A stretch of 64,000 bases of DNA from Halobacterium jilantaiense (lineage in GTDB: Archaea > Halobacteriota > Halobacteria > Halobacteriales > Halobacteriaceae). The first letter of the stretch is position 1. Every line of letters begins with the position of its first letter. The translations under genes were made by a program, and so were the position numbers. The notes under the pieces were generated by a model that saw nothing but the letters and a program-made list of their open reading frames with translations, was not told the DNA's origin and ran no database searches. The stretch spans positions 1,240,001-1,304,000 of the forward strand of contig NZ_FOJA01000001.1 of assembly GCF_900110535.1 (NCBI RefSeq), in the 5' to 3' direction. Below are positions 48,291 through 56,657 of the stretch, one piece after another.

Positions 48291-49121
48291 ATGCCAACGT
48301 CAGGCGTGGAAGTCGCAACCGACGCATCGCTGCTGGCCGCACAGTCGAGCGCCGTCGACGCGATACGGGACGACGCGCTGCTGAGTTCGTCGCTGTGGGT
48401 GAACGTCGCGCTCGCCGGCGTCGCCGTCCTGCTGTTCGTGTACATGGGACGGAACGTCAGGAGCCCGCGCGCACGGTTCGTCTGGGGAGCGACGCTGCTG
48501 ATTCCGCTGGTGTCGATATCGAGCTACCTGGGCCTGCTGTCGGGACTCACCGTCGGCTTCCTCGAGATGCCGGCGGGCCACGCGCTCGCGGGCGAAGAAG
48601 TACTCAGTCAGTGGGGCCGCTACCTGACGTGGGCGCTGTCGACACCGATGATACTGCTCGCACTCGGCCTGCTCGCCGACGTGGACCGCGGGAGCCTATT
48701 CACGGTCATCGCGGCCGACGTGGGGATGTGCGTGACCGGGCTGGCGGCGGCGATGACGACGTCCTCGGTCCTGTTCCGGTGGGCGTTCTACGCCATCAGC
48801 TGTGCGTTCTTCGCCGTCGTGCTGTACGCGCTCCTGACGGAGTGGACGGCCGCCGCAGCCGACGCCGGGACCGACGAGATATTCCAGACGCTGCGCGTGC
48901 TGACTGTCGTCCTCTGGCTCGGCTACCCCATCATCTGGGCCGTCGGCGTGGAGGGACTCGCGCTCGTCGAGTCCGTCGGCGTGACGTCGTGGGGGTACTC
49001 GGTGCTGGACATCTTCGCGAAGTACGTCTTCGCGTTCCTGCTGCTGCGGTGGGTGGCGGACAACGAGCAGACCGTGGCGGCCGCCGGGAGCACGCTCGGC
49101 ACCGCGCCGGGCGACGACTAG
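48291..49121 (+). CDS. hop: halorhodopsin, light-driven inward chloride pump
   Basis: 276 residues with seven TM helices. Helix C has R110-Y-L-T113-W-A-L-S117-T-P, with Thr113 and Ser117 in place of the proton-pump Asp85 and Thr89, and Ala124 at the Asp96 position; this TSA triad is diagnostic for chloride pumps. Retinal Lys244 lies in DIFAKYVFAF of helix G. Long stretches match the Halobacterium salinarum protein as I remember it. N-terminal 30 residues are the usual leader. Chloride uptake helps osmotic balance and growth in the light. Confidence 0.96.
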   Translation: MPTSGVEVATDASLLAAQSSAVDAIRDDALLSSSLWVNVALAGVAVLLFVYMGRNVRSPRARFVWGATLLIPLVSISSYLGLLSGLTVGFLEMPAGHALAGEEVLSQWGRYLTWALSTPMILLALGLLADVDRGSLFTVIAADVGMCVTGLAAAMTTSSVLFRWAFYAISCAFFAVVLYALLTEWTAAAADAGTDEIFQTLRVLTVVLWLGYPIIWAVGVEGLALVESVGVTSWGYSVLDIFAKYVFAFLLLRWVADNEQTVAAAGSTLGTAPGDD

Positions 49122-49191
49122 CTGCGGCCCGGCGACACTGATAGCCCGCGCTCGCGCGTCGGTGTGCCGAGTCCCCGCCGCGGCCCTGTAC

Positions 49192-50199
49192 TCACGCGAG
49201 TTCGGTCTGCTGCTCGAGGGGAATCGCGTCACACGCCACCTCGAACCGCGCCCCGCCGTCCGCCCCATCCGAGAGCGAGACTTCCCAGCCGTGGGCCTGA
49301 ACGATGTCCTGAACGATTGCGAGCCCGAAGCCCGTGCCGTCCCGGTTCGTCGTGTAGCCGCGCTCGAAGGCCTTCTCGCGTTCCTCCGCCGGAATTCCCG
49401 TGCCGCTGTCCTCGACGTAGAAGCCGAACTCGTCGGGCAACGCGCTGACCCGGACAGTCAGGTCGGTCGGCTCGTTGTGCTCGACGCTGTTCCGGAAGAG
49501 GTTCTCGAACATGTTGAGCAGGCGATGCCGGTCGCCCGACAGCCGGACCGCGTCACCGACGGCGAGCGACGCCTCGCCGGTGTCGACGTTCGCCCACGCC
49601 TCCCGGGCGACGGCCCCGAGATCGACCTCGTCGGTCTCGGTGACGATTTCGCCGGACTGCGCGAGCGCGAGCGAGTCCTCGATGATGTCCTCGATTCGGC
49701 CGAGCTGCCGCTGGATGGTGTCGACGGTGTCCGCCTGGTCGCCGTCGACGTTCTCCGCCAGCAGGTCGAGTCGTCCGACCGCGACGTTCAGTGGGTTCCG
49801 GAGGTCGTGGGCGACGATGCTCGCGAACTGGTCGAGGCGCTCGTTCTGCCGCTCCAGTTTCCGTTTCCGGCGCTGCTTCTCGGTGACGTCCCGGGAGTTC
49901 AGGACGATGCCCTCCACGAACGGGTCGTCGAGGAGGTTCGCCGCTCGCGCCTCGAACACGCGCCACTCGCCGTTCGAGTCGCGGACCCGAACCCGGTAGG
50001 TCCCGGTGTAGCCGTAGTCGTCGACGTACTCCGAGAGGTCCTGGGCAATCTTCGCCTGGTCGTCCGGGTGAATGTAGGAGACGACGTTTTCGCCGGTCAA
50101 CTCGGACGGCTCGAAGCCGAGGACGTTCTCGGCGGACTGGCTGACGTACGTGATCGTCCCGCTCGTCACCGCCAGCCAGTACGTTCTATATCTCGACAT
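49192..50199 (-). CDS. PAS-domain sensor histidine kinase
   Basis: 335 residues from ATG 50199; an in-frame stop at 50230-50232 bounds the frame, and a GTG at 50169 is an alternative, set by a TATA-like GATATAGA. The PAS domain begins abruptly near GTITYVSQSAENVLG and lacks the usual first helix. PAC-like EWRVFEARAANL follows, then the H-box ASIVAHDLRNPLNVAV, N-box FENLFRNSVEHNE, G1 VEDSGTGIP and G2 GTGFGLAIV. No receiver and no TM, so a cytoplasmic soluble kinase. The stop faces halorhodopsin 70 nt away. Confidence 0.88.
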   Translation of the reverse strand: MSRYRTYWLAVTSGTITYVSQSAENVLGFEPSELTGENVVSYIHPDDQAKIAQDLSEYVDDYGYTGTYRVRVRDSNGEWRVFEARAANLLDDPFVEGIVLNSRDVTEKQRRKRKLERQNERLDQFASIVAHDLRNPLNVAVGRLDLLAENVDGDQADTVDTIQRQLGRIEDIIEDSLALAQSGEIVTETDEVDLGAVAREAWANVDTGEASLAVGDAVRLSGDRHRLLNMFENLFRNSVEHNEPTDLTVRVSALPDEFGFYVEDSGTGIPAEEREKAFERGYTTNRDGTGFGLAIVQDIVQAHGWEVSLSDGADGGARFEVACDAIPLEQQTELA

Positions 50200-50389
50200 A
50201 GAGTTTATCAGAGGTGGTGGCAGACCCTGCTACGTTCAGAGCTTCGTTCGCGTCCGCCCCGGAACCGCCTCATCTGGCCCGCTCGCGGGCAAAATCCGAG
50301 ATGGTCCACAATACCCGCTGGCCGACGCCCGACGCGGCGCTCGAGTGCTCCGCGAGGCTTTTAGGCGGCACCGGCGTAGCGACGGTCGA

Positions 50390-51292
50390 ATGGTGCGGAA
50401 CGTCGCCGAAGAGATCGCGGACCTCGACGAGGAGGACTTCCACCTGCTGTCGGGCGTCGAACACGGGATGCGGTTCTCGGAGTGGGTGAGCCGGGAGAAG
50501 CTCCCGGAGTTCTCGCGACTCACGACCGAGGAAGTCGACTACCGACTCGACCGGATGCTCGACCGCGAGTTCCTCGAACGGAAGACCATCCAGTACGAGG
50601 GCGTCCAGCTCACGTTCGCGGGCTACGACGTGCTCGCGCTCCGGGCGTTCGCCGAGCGGGACACCGTCGAAGGATTCGGCGCGCCCCTGGGCGTCGGCAA
50701 GGAGAGCGACGTCTACGAGGTGCAGTCGTTCCGCCCGATGGCGCTGAAGTTCCACCGCGAGGGCTACACCCAGTTCCGGGAAGTCCACCGCGGCCGGGAC
50801 TACACGAGCGAGAAGGAACACACGTCCTGGCTGTACACCGCGCGGAAGGCCGCCGAGCGCGAGTACGACGCCCTGGAGACACTGTACCCCACGGTGAACG
50901 TGCCGCGACCCGTCGACCAGAACCGTCACGCCATCGTGATGGAGAAGATCGACGGCACGGAGCTCTCGAAGGCGAAACTCGAACCCGCGCAGGCGAGCGG
51001 CGTCCTCGACCTCGTTCTGCGGGAGGTGGCTGCCGCGTACCGCGAGGGGTACGTCCACGCGGACGTCAGCGAGTACAACGTCTTCGTGAACGAGGACGGC
51101 GTGGTGCTGTTCGACTGGCCGCAGGCGACCCCGACCGACCACGAGAACGCCCGTGAGTTACTGGACCGCGACGTGGAGAACATCGTTCGGTACTTCCAGC
51201 AGAAGTACCCGAGTGACGTTCCGGACGCCGACCTGACCGCCGTCGCCGACGCGGTCGCAGCCGACGATTTCGGCAGCGTCGACGACTACTGA
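50390..51292 (+). CDS. rio2: Rio2 serine/threonine protein kinase
   Basis: 300 residues from ATG 50390 with a TATA-like GGCTTTTAGGC about 31 nt upstream. N-terminal winged-helix domain (residues about 5-80), ATP-binding loop GVGKESDVYEVQ, Lys in MALKFHREG, catalytic loop YVHADVSEYNVFV (Asp), and metal-binding LFDWPQ replacing DFG. Rio2 works in late maturation of the small ribosomal subunit. Length and motifs fit archaeal Rio2. The 160-nt convergent gap after it (51293-51452) shows no gene. Confidence 0.94.
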   Translation: MVRNVAEEIADLDEEDFHLLSGVEHGMRFSEWVSREKLPEFSRLTTEEVDYRLDRMLDREFLERKTIQYEGVQLTFAGYDVLALRAFAERDTVEGFGAPLGVGKESDVYEVQSFRPMALKFHREGYTQFREVHRGRDYTSEKEHTSWLYTARKAAEREYDALETLYPTVNVPRPVDQNRHAIVMEKIDGTELSKAKLEPAQASGVLDLVLREVAAAYREGYVHADVSEYNVFVNEDGVVLFDWPQATPTDHENARELLDRDVENIVRYFQQKYPSDVPDADLTAVADAVAADDFGSVDDY

Positions 51293-51452
51293 CGCCGTTC
51301 TGTGTCGTTCGCAGGTTCGTAGCGACCGCTCCGTGCTGCCACCGTATATCGTATGTCGCGATAGCAAATAGGCGACTCGGAGAAGAGAGCCGGGCGACTC
51401 GATGCATGTCCTGTGAGTCCGGGCTACCGAGACAGGCGGAATGCTCGCGCAC

Positions 51453-52508
51453 TCACTCGCCGCCCGGAATCAGGTGTATCGACGCGTCCGGAACCAGTAC
51501 CTGAACGTCCGCGCCGCGTTCGAGGGCCAGCCGGTCGAAGGTCGGTGGACGGACGTTCGCTGTGAGAGTGAGCGGCCCCGCGTCGACGTCGATGTCGACC
51601 CGGTACTCACTCCCCTCGTTCAACCACCGGGTGACCGTTCCCGAGACCGCGTTCGCCGTTCGGTCGCCGTCGGCGACGTACGGGGCCTCCACCGCCACCC
51701 GTGACGGGTGGATACAGACAGTCACGGCCGACTGAGCGACGTCTGCAGTCGCCGTCTGGAGTTGCACGTCGCCGAACTGGACTGTCGCTCCGTCCGCCGT
51801 TCGGTCAGTCACTGTCGCGTCGAAGAGATTCTCGGTGCCGGTGAAGCGCGCGACGAAGCGGCTCGTCGGCCGAGTGAGAACCGTCGACGGCGTCCCGACC
51901 TGCTCGAGGGCTCCGTCCCGAACGATGGCGATTCTGTCGCCGAGCGCCGTCGCCGTGCGCTGGTCGTGCGTGACGTAGAGCACCGGGATGTCGAGCGAGG
52001 CGAACAGGCTGTGGAGTTCGTCCCGGAGGCGTCTCCGGATAGGCGCGTCGAGACTCGACAGCGGTTCGTCGAGGAGCAACACGTCCGGGTCGGTCGCCAG
52101 CGTTCGCGCGAGGGCGACTCGCTGGCGCTCCCCGCCGGAGAGCGTCGGCGGCGTCCTGTCGAGAACGTCGGTCAGTTCGAGCAGCGCCACGAGCTCGTCG
52201 ACGCGGTCGCTGGTGGTGGCCGCGTACTCGACGTTCTCGCGGACGGTCATGTGTGGGAAGAGCGCGCCTTCTTGGAAGACCATCCCCACGCGCCGGTCTT
52301 CGAGCGGGACGCCGACCAGGTCTCGGCCGTCGAGGCGAATCGACCCCGAGTCGGGGCTGGTGATGCCGGCAATCAGCGAGAGCAGCGTCGTCTTCCCGCT
52401 GCCGGACGGCCCCAGGACGGCGAGCACTTCGTCGTCGACGGTCAGGTCCACCGGGCCGAAGTCGAACTGTCCGTAGGCCTTGCGCAGCCGAGAGAGTTCG
52501 AGTGTCAT
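51453..52508 (-). CDS. tungstate/molybdate-type ABC importer, ATPase
   Basis: 351 residues from ATG 52508 in an ATGA overlap with the permease; an in-frame ATG at 52514 is an alternative. Walker A GPSGSGKTT, signature LSGGERQRVALART, Walker B LLLDEPLSSLDAP, H-loop VTHDQRTATALG. The C-terminal 110 residues are a TOBE-type beta domain (TVQFGDVQLQTATADV and after), which in this family senses oxyanions. Whether tungstate, molybdate or sulfate is carried cannot be read from the ATPase; the binding protein favours tungstate/molybdate. Confidence 0.87.
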   Translation of the reverse strand: MTLELSRLRKAYGQFDFGPVDLTVDDEVLAVLGPSGSGKTTLLSLIAGITSPDSGSIRLDGRDLVGVPLEDRRVGMVFQEGALFPHMTVRENVEYAATTSDRVDELVALLELTDVLDRTPPTLSGGERQRVALARTLATDPDVLLLDEPLSSLDAPIRRRLRDELHSLFASLDIPVLYVTHDQRTATALGDRIAIVRDGALEQVGTPSTVLTRPTSRFVARFTGTENLFDATVTDRTADGATVQFGDVQLQTATADVAQSAVTVCIHPSRVAVEAPYVADGDRTANAVSGTVTRWLNEGSEYRVDIDVDAGPLTLTANVRPPTFDRLALERGADVQVLVPDASIHLIPGGE

Positions 52509-53320
52509 TCCCATGGGTTGGTGGCGACAGTGTTGAGAATCAACAGCGCCGCGGCGGCGATCAGTACCAGCAGTATCGCGACCGGATAGGCGTTGTCCAG
52601 GCCGAGTTGCTTGAACTCGACCCATATCTGGACCGGCATCGTCCGGGGGTAGTACGCCAGCATCATCGTCGCGCCGAACTCGCCGATCGCTCGCGCGAAC
52701 GCGAGTGTCACGCCGGCGAGAATCCCCGGACCGGCGAGCGGGAGCGTCACGCGCCGAGCGGTCGTCAGGCGGCTCTTTCCGAGCGACCGGGAGGCGTGTT
52801 CGAGCGTCTGGTCGACGCTCTCGAAGGCCGCCTTGCCCGTCACGACCACGAACGGGGACGCGACGAAGGTCTGGGCGAGAACTACGCCGGCGAGCGACCG
52901 CGTGAGTGGGATTCCCGCGGCAATCGCAGCGTCACCGAGCGGCGAACCGGGGCCGAAGACGGTGAGTAGCACGATGCCGCCGACCGTCGGCGGGAGGACG
53001 AGCGGGAGGACAACGAACGCGAGGACGACTTTCGCCACGAACCCGTCGGTGCGTGCGAGCCAGTACGCGAGCGGCAAGCCGAACAGCGCGGCGACGACGG
53101 TGCTGATCGACGCCGAGAGCAGCGACGTGGTCGCCGAATCCACGACGGTCGGGCTGCTCATCCGGGCGAGGACGTCCCCGGCCGGGACTGAAACGAACAG
53201 GGACACCATCGGCACCACGTAGTACAGCAGCAACAGCCCACCGAGGACGAGCGCGACGTTGAGCCAGTCGAAGCCGGACCCGACTGTGCCCGACTCCGTC
53301 GAGTGTGAGCGTGTCGGCAT
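52505..53320 (-). CDS. tungstate/molybdate-type ABC importer, permease
   Basis: 271 residues from ATG 53320. About six TM segments with the EAA loop HASRSLGKSRLTTARRVTLPLAGPG. ModB/WtpB type: short, with the text GEFGATMMLAYYPRTMPVQIWVEFKQLG after it, which is a ModB/WtpB feature. It starts immediately after the binding-protein stop (53321), so the three genes form one unit. Confidence 0.87.
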   Translation of the reverse strand: MPTRSHSTESGTVGSGFDWLNVALVLGGLLLLYYVVPMVSLFVSVPAGDVLARMSSPTVVDSATTSLLSASISTVVAALFGLPLAYWLARTDGFVAKVVLAFVVLPLVLPPTVGGIVLLTVFGPGSPLGDAAIAAGIPLTRSLAGVVLAQTFVASPFVVVTGKAAFESVDQTLEHASRSLGKSRLTTARRVTLPLAGPGILAGVTLAFARAIGEFGATMMLAYYPRTMPVQIWVEFKQLGLDNAYPVAILLVLIAAAALLILNTVATNPWE

Positions 53321-54340
53321 TCAGACGAGCACCGTGATGTCCGAGACCGACGACGACACCGCGTCTGCGGGTCCGCCGAGCCGGGAGTTGTGCTCTGTGG
53401 AGTGGTTGGTCGCCGCCCTGACGCGCTGGGGGACGGCACCCGAGTACGCGGGAAGCTGGTCGCGCAGCAGGAAGCCGTGGTCTTCGAGGTACTGCCCGGT
53501 GGTGTGGACGTCGAACACGGAGACGGCGGCGTCGCTCACGTGCCGGATGGTCGAGGCGTAGCTGATGACGCCGCCCTGAATTGTCTGCCCGCTAGGCAGC
53601 GTGTACGACGCCTCCGAGTACCAGTCCTCGGCGTACGCTGGATTACTCAGATTGACCTGGTCCGGCAACTCGACGTACTCGTAGTCGCGTTCGACGGCCA
53701 TGTTTCGGTAGGCGAACGCGGCGTCGATGGACCCGGCCTCGAACTGGCTGAGCAGCGACGTTTCGGGGTAGACCTGGTCTCGTTCGAGGATTCGGTCGAC
53801 GAGGTTCGGCGCGCCGTCGTAGTACCGCGAAGCGAGTTCGAGTGCGAATCGCGTGCGGTACCCCAGCGGGTCCTGGTCGGGGTCGGTTCGGCCGATAGCC
53901 ACGTCCCCCTCGACCATCGGTTCGTACCAGCGCTCGGACCCGGCTTCGGCCAGACGCTCCCCGCCGGCGGTGTCCGGATTGTACGCGACGACGACGGCGT
54001 TGCTCGTGAACACCGAGTGCCACGACGGAGAGAGCGGCGCTTCGAAGAGCGCCACGTCGGCGACAGATACGATGTCGGGGTCGCGTTGCCCCTCGTCGAT
54101 CATCCGAGCGACAGTCGCGGACCCGTGCGCTTCGATTTCGACGGGGACGTCGACGGCGGGCCTGAGGCCGTTCGCCAGCGCGTTCTGGAGACTGCCGGCG
54201 GCCAGAATCGCGATCGTCGTCGATTGACTCCCATCGCTGTCGCGCCAACCGGTACAGCCCGCAGTGCCAGCAACGGCGGCGGTTCCGGCCGCCCGGAGAA
54301 AGCGTCGACGGGTGGTCGGGGAGCGGTCAGTCACTATCAC
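53321..54340 (-). CDS. wtpA: tungstate/molybdate-binding lipoprotein (WtpA-like)
   Basis: 339 residues from GTG 54340 (GTG 54334 gives MTDRSPTTRRRF; both fit). Twin-arginine TTRRRFLRAAG and lipobox TAGC. The mature domain begins TIAILAAGSLQNAL, the AGSL being the anion-binding turn of ModA/WtpA, with a further EAHGSATVARMIDEGQRDPDIV. WtpA-type proteins bind tungstate with higher affinity than ModA. A TATA-like GATAAGCTTTT about 26 nt upstream of 54340 suggests a leaderless start there. The gene is divergent from the ferredoxin gene. Confidence 0.85.
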   Translation of the reverse strand: MIVTDRSPTTRRRFLRAAGTAAVAGTAGCTGWRDSDGSQSTTIAILAAGSLQNALANGLRPAVDVPVEIEAHGSATVARMIDEGQRDPDIVSVADVALFEAPLSPSWHSVFTSNAVVVAYNPDTAGGERLAEAGSERWYEPMVEGDVAIGRTDPDQDPLGYRTRFALELASRYYDGAPNLVDRILERDQVYPETSLLSQFEAGSIDAAFAYRNMAVERDYEYVELPDQVNLSNPAYAEDWYSEASYTLPSGQTIQGGVISYASTIRHVSDAAVSVFDVHTTGQYLEDHGFLLRDQLPAYSGAVPQRVRAATNHSTEHNSRLGGPADAVSSSVSDITVLV

Positions 54341-54456
54341 ACACGAAGCGGTGTTTGGTGCAAAAGCTTATCTCAAAGATATCTGTTTGTGGGCGCTGCC
54401 GTTTGTCGACGCTCACTCGGGGAGCGAGTTTTCCCGGTGGAGTGCAACGTCCCCGC

Positions 54457-54810
54457 ATGGGCAACGCCGACGATGGCGGCAGCGGCGACGAGAGTGGCGC
54501 GCGAGTCGTCGTCGAGCACGGGGAAGGCACTACGGAGATTACCGCGACAGCGGGCGGACCACTCAGAGACGCCCTGCTGGCGGCCGATCTGTCGCCGTAC
54601 TCGGCCGTGACTGCACGAGCGAACTGTGGCGGGCGCGGGCTGTGTGCCACCTGCGGCGTTCGGCTGCACGGCGACCGCGAACCGGCCCACTGGCACGACC
54701 GACTGGCAGCCCGATTCGGCTACCCGCGGCTGTCCTGTCAGGTGCCCGTCGAGGACGGGATGGTCGTCGAGTTACTGCCGGACAAGCGCGTGTGGGGCGG
54801 CCGCGAGTGA
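54457..54810 (+). CDS. plant-type [2Fe-2S] ferredoxin
   Basis: 117 residues. Ligands Cys57, Cys63, Cys66 and Cys94, in NCGGRGLCATCG and LSCQV. Spacing Cys-x5-Cys-x2-Cys-x27-Cys is close to the plant-type pattern Cys-x4-Cys-x2-Cys, with one extra residue in the first gap. An N-terminal acidic tail of 15 residues precedes the fold. Shorter than the classical halophilic ferredoxin (about 129 residues with an acidic insert). It probably transfers electrons in the cytoplasm, but its partner is not evident. Confidence 0.8.
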   Translation: MGNADDGGSGDESGARVVVEHGEGTTEITATAGGPLRDALLAADLSPYSAVTARANCGGRGLCATCGVRLHGDREPAHWHDRLAARFGYPRLSCQVPVEDGMVVELLPDKRVWGGRE

Positions 54811-54883
54811 GTTCTGCACCGACGACCCACGCGCATTTATAGGGTGGCCCGGTAACGTGACCGTAACTCGGGGGACCAATCGT

Positions 54884-56569
54884 ATGGAACGCATCGCTGT
54901 GGCGGTAGTCGCCCTCCTCGTGGTCGCCGCCGGCGTCGTCGCGCCCGTGGCCGCAACCGACCCGAACGACGAATCGGCGTCGCTCGGAGAGAACTACGTC
55001 ACGGTCACGCGCGGCGACAGCGTCGACATTTCGGTGAGTCACTCGACAGACGCGAACCTCACCATCGGTGGTTCGGGCGACGGCTTCGAAGTCCGGATTC
55101 CGCTCGGTGGGTCCGGGTCCAATACGATCACGCTGGACACGTACAACACGACGAGCATCAACCCCGCTGACTTTCTCTCCGTGGACGGTGCGGAGCTGAA
55201 AAGTGCACCCATCGACCAGGCACTCGAACCCGGGCAGTACACGCTGTCCGTGACCGTGGAGGGCCAGGAACTGGCTCGCGGCACGCTAGCGGTACAGCCG
55301 CGTACCGAAACCACCGGCAAGATGGGGATCGCGCCCGACGACCTCGACTTCGAGGAGGCGAGCGTAGGTGAGGCCTTTGATGCCATCACCGAGCGGGACA
55401 CCGTAGCGCGCAGCGACTACGCCGCAGTGGTCGTGAACGAGAGCGGGCTGTCGTGGGCGCTGCCGGAGTCGGGAGTCGACGTCCGGCTGAACGACGATAT
55501 CGACGTGACAATTTCGGAGCTCGACCCGGAGCCGAACACGGTCGCCGAGACGTACGGGCGAGGTCAAGTGGACGTCGTCTCACGCGTGGGTGACACCGGC
55601 GAGTTCGCCGTGCTCTGGGACACTACCGTTCCGGTCACGCGGAACTCGAACAACACCTACGAACTCCGGCTGACGCTCAGTGCGTCGAGCAATCTCGTCG
55701 AGGAAGACGAGACGCTCGTCCGCGAGCGCGTCCGCGTCGTGAACCCGAGCGTCGGACTGACGGGGTCGCCGTCGTTCACGCTCGCTCCCTGGGACAACGG
55801 GCGACTGGAGGTCACGGGACAGACGAACCTCGCTCCGTCGACGACCCTCGACGTGCGCGCACTCCAGGAGGAGTCCCCGCAGAAGCTCTGGCGGAACGTC
55901 GTCACCGTCGCCGAGGACGGCAGCTTCAGTACCGCGTTCGCGTTCGGCACCGCGAACGTGCCCGGTGAGCTCCCGCTGTGGGTGCTCGGCCACCGCAGCC
56001 AGAGCGAGGAGACCGTCTCGCTGACGCGCGCTGACGCCGCCCTGTCGTTCGCCGACCAGCAGGCCGACGAGCAGTCGGTGGTCGTCGAGAACGTCTCGCT
56101 GTCCCACGGCGGGTTCGTATCGATCACGGGGAACATCACCGGCAACGGCACCAGCACCGTCGGCGTGTCTCGACACCTCGGGGCCGGCGACCACGGGAAC
56201 GTGAGCGTCCCGCTCGTCGACCCGCTGGAGAACGAGACGACGCTGACCGCGACGGCCGTCGCGGACGCGAACCGGAACGCGAGCCTCGACGACGGCGACG
56301 TCGCCTACGAGGTCGACGGAACCGTCGTCGCGGCGAACGCGAGCGTGCGGCCGTCGCCGGAACCAGTCGACAACACGACCACGACGACGAGTGCGTCGAA
56401 CAACACGACCACAGCCGCGACCACGCAGCGGTCGCTGGACACCGAGGAGTCGGTGCCGATGACGCCGAACCAGGCGAGCGGCGGCGGTTCAGGCGGAACA
56501 GTGCCGCTGTCGCCGGTGCTGGTGGTGGTGGCGCTGGCAGCGAGCGCACTGCTCGCGGGGAGAGAGTGA
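54884..56569 (+). CDS. haloarchaeal surface protein with BGTF-like and DUF7282-like domains
   Basis: 561 residues from ATG 54884. Signal peptide 1-24 (IAVAVVALLVVAAGVVAP). An N-terminal domain (about 30-145) with ENYVTVTRGDSVDISVSHS and GQYTLSVTVEGQELARGTL resembles the BGTF domain of haloarchaeal S-layer-type glycoproteins. Residues about 395-490 (VVVENVSLSHGGFVSITG, VSRHLGAGDHGNV) resemble DUF7282. An Asn/Thr-rich stalk and C-terminal TM (LSPVLVVVALAASALLA) end the protein. Many N-x-[ST] sites suggest glycosylation. No PGF motif is seen before the TM. TATA-like CATTTATAGG lies about 45 nt upstream. Confidence 0.8.
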   Translation: MERIAVAVVALLVVAAGVVAPVAATDPNDESASLGENYVTVTRGDSVDISVSHSTDANLTIGGSGDGFEVRIPLGGSGSNTITLDTYNTTSINPADFLSVDGAELKSAPIDQALEPGQYTLSVTVEGQELARGTLAVQPRTETTGKMGIAPDDLDFEEASVGEAFDAITERDTVARSDYAAVVVNESGLSWALPESGVDVRLNDDIDVTISELDPEPNTVAETYGRGQVDVVSRVGDTGEFAVLWDTTVPVTRNSNNTYELRLTLSASSNLVEEDETLVRERVRVVNPSVGLTGSPSFTLAPWDNGRLEVTGQTNLAPSTTLDVRALQEESPQKLWRNVVTVAEDGSFSTAFAFGTANVPGELPLWVLGHRSQSEETVSLTRADAALSFADQQADEQSVVVENVSLSHGGFVSITGNITGNGTSTVGVSRHLGAGDHGNVSVPLVDPLENETTLTATAVADANRNASLDDGDVAYEVDGTVVAANASVRPSPEPVDNTTTTTSASNNTTTAATTQRSLDTEESVPMTPNQASGGGSGGTVPLSPVLVVVALAASALLAGRE

Positions 56570-56657
56570 CCCCGACAGTTTATGGAGGGCGGGCGCACTC
56601 CTTGCAGGTGAACGAGCGCTGTATGAACGGACTGGCGCGGCACACGGGGGGTCGGTG

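Noticed and set aside
51345-51378. The text gatagcaaat near 51360 also seen near 31752, as a shared regulatory site
   Set aside because: Only about 10 nt are shared, one lies between convergent gene ends and the other upstream of ncsA, so a common role is unlikely.
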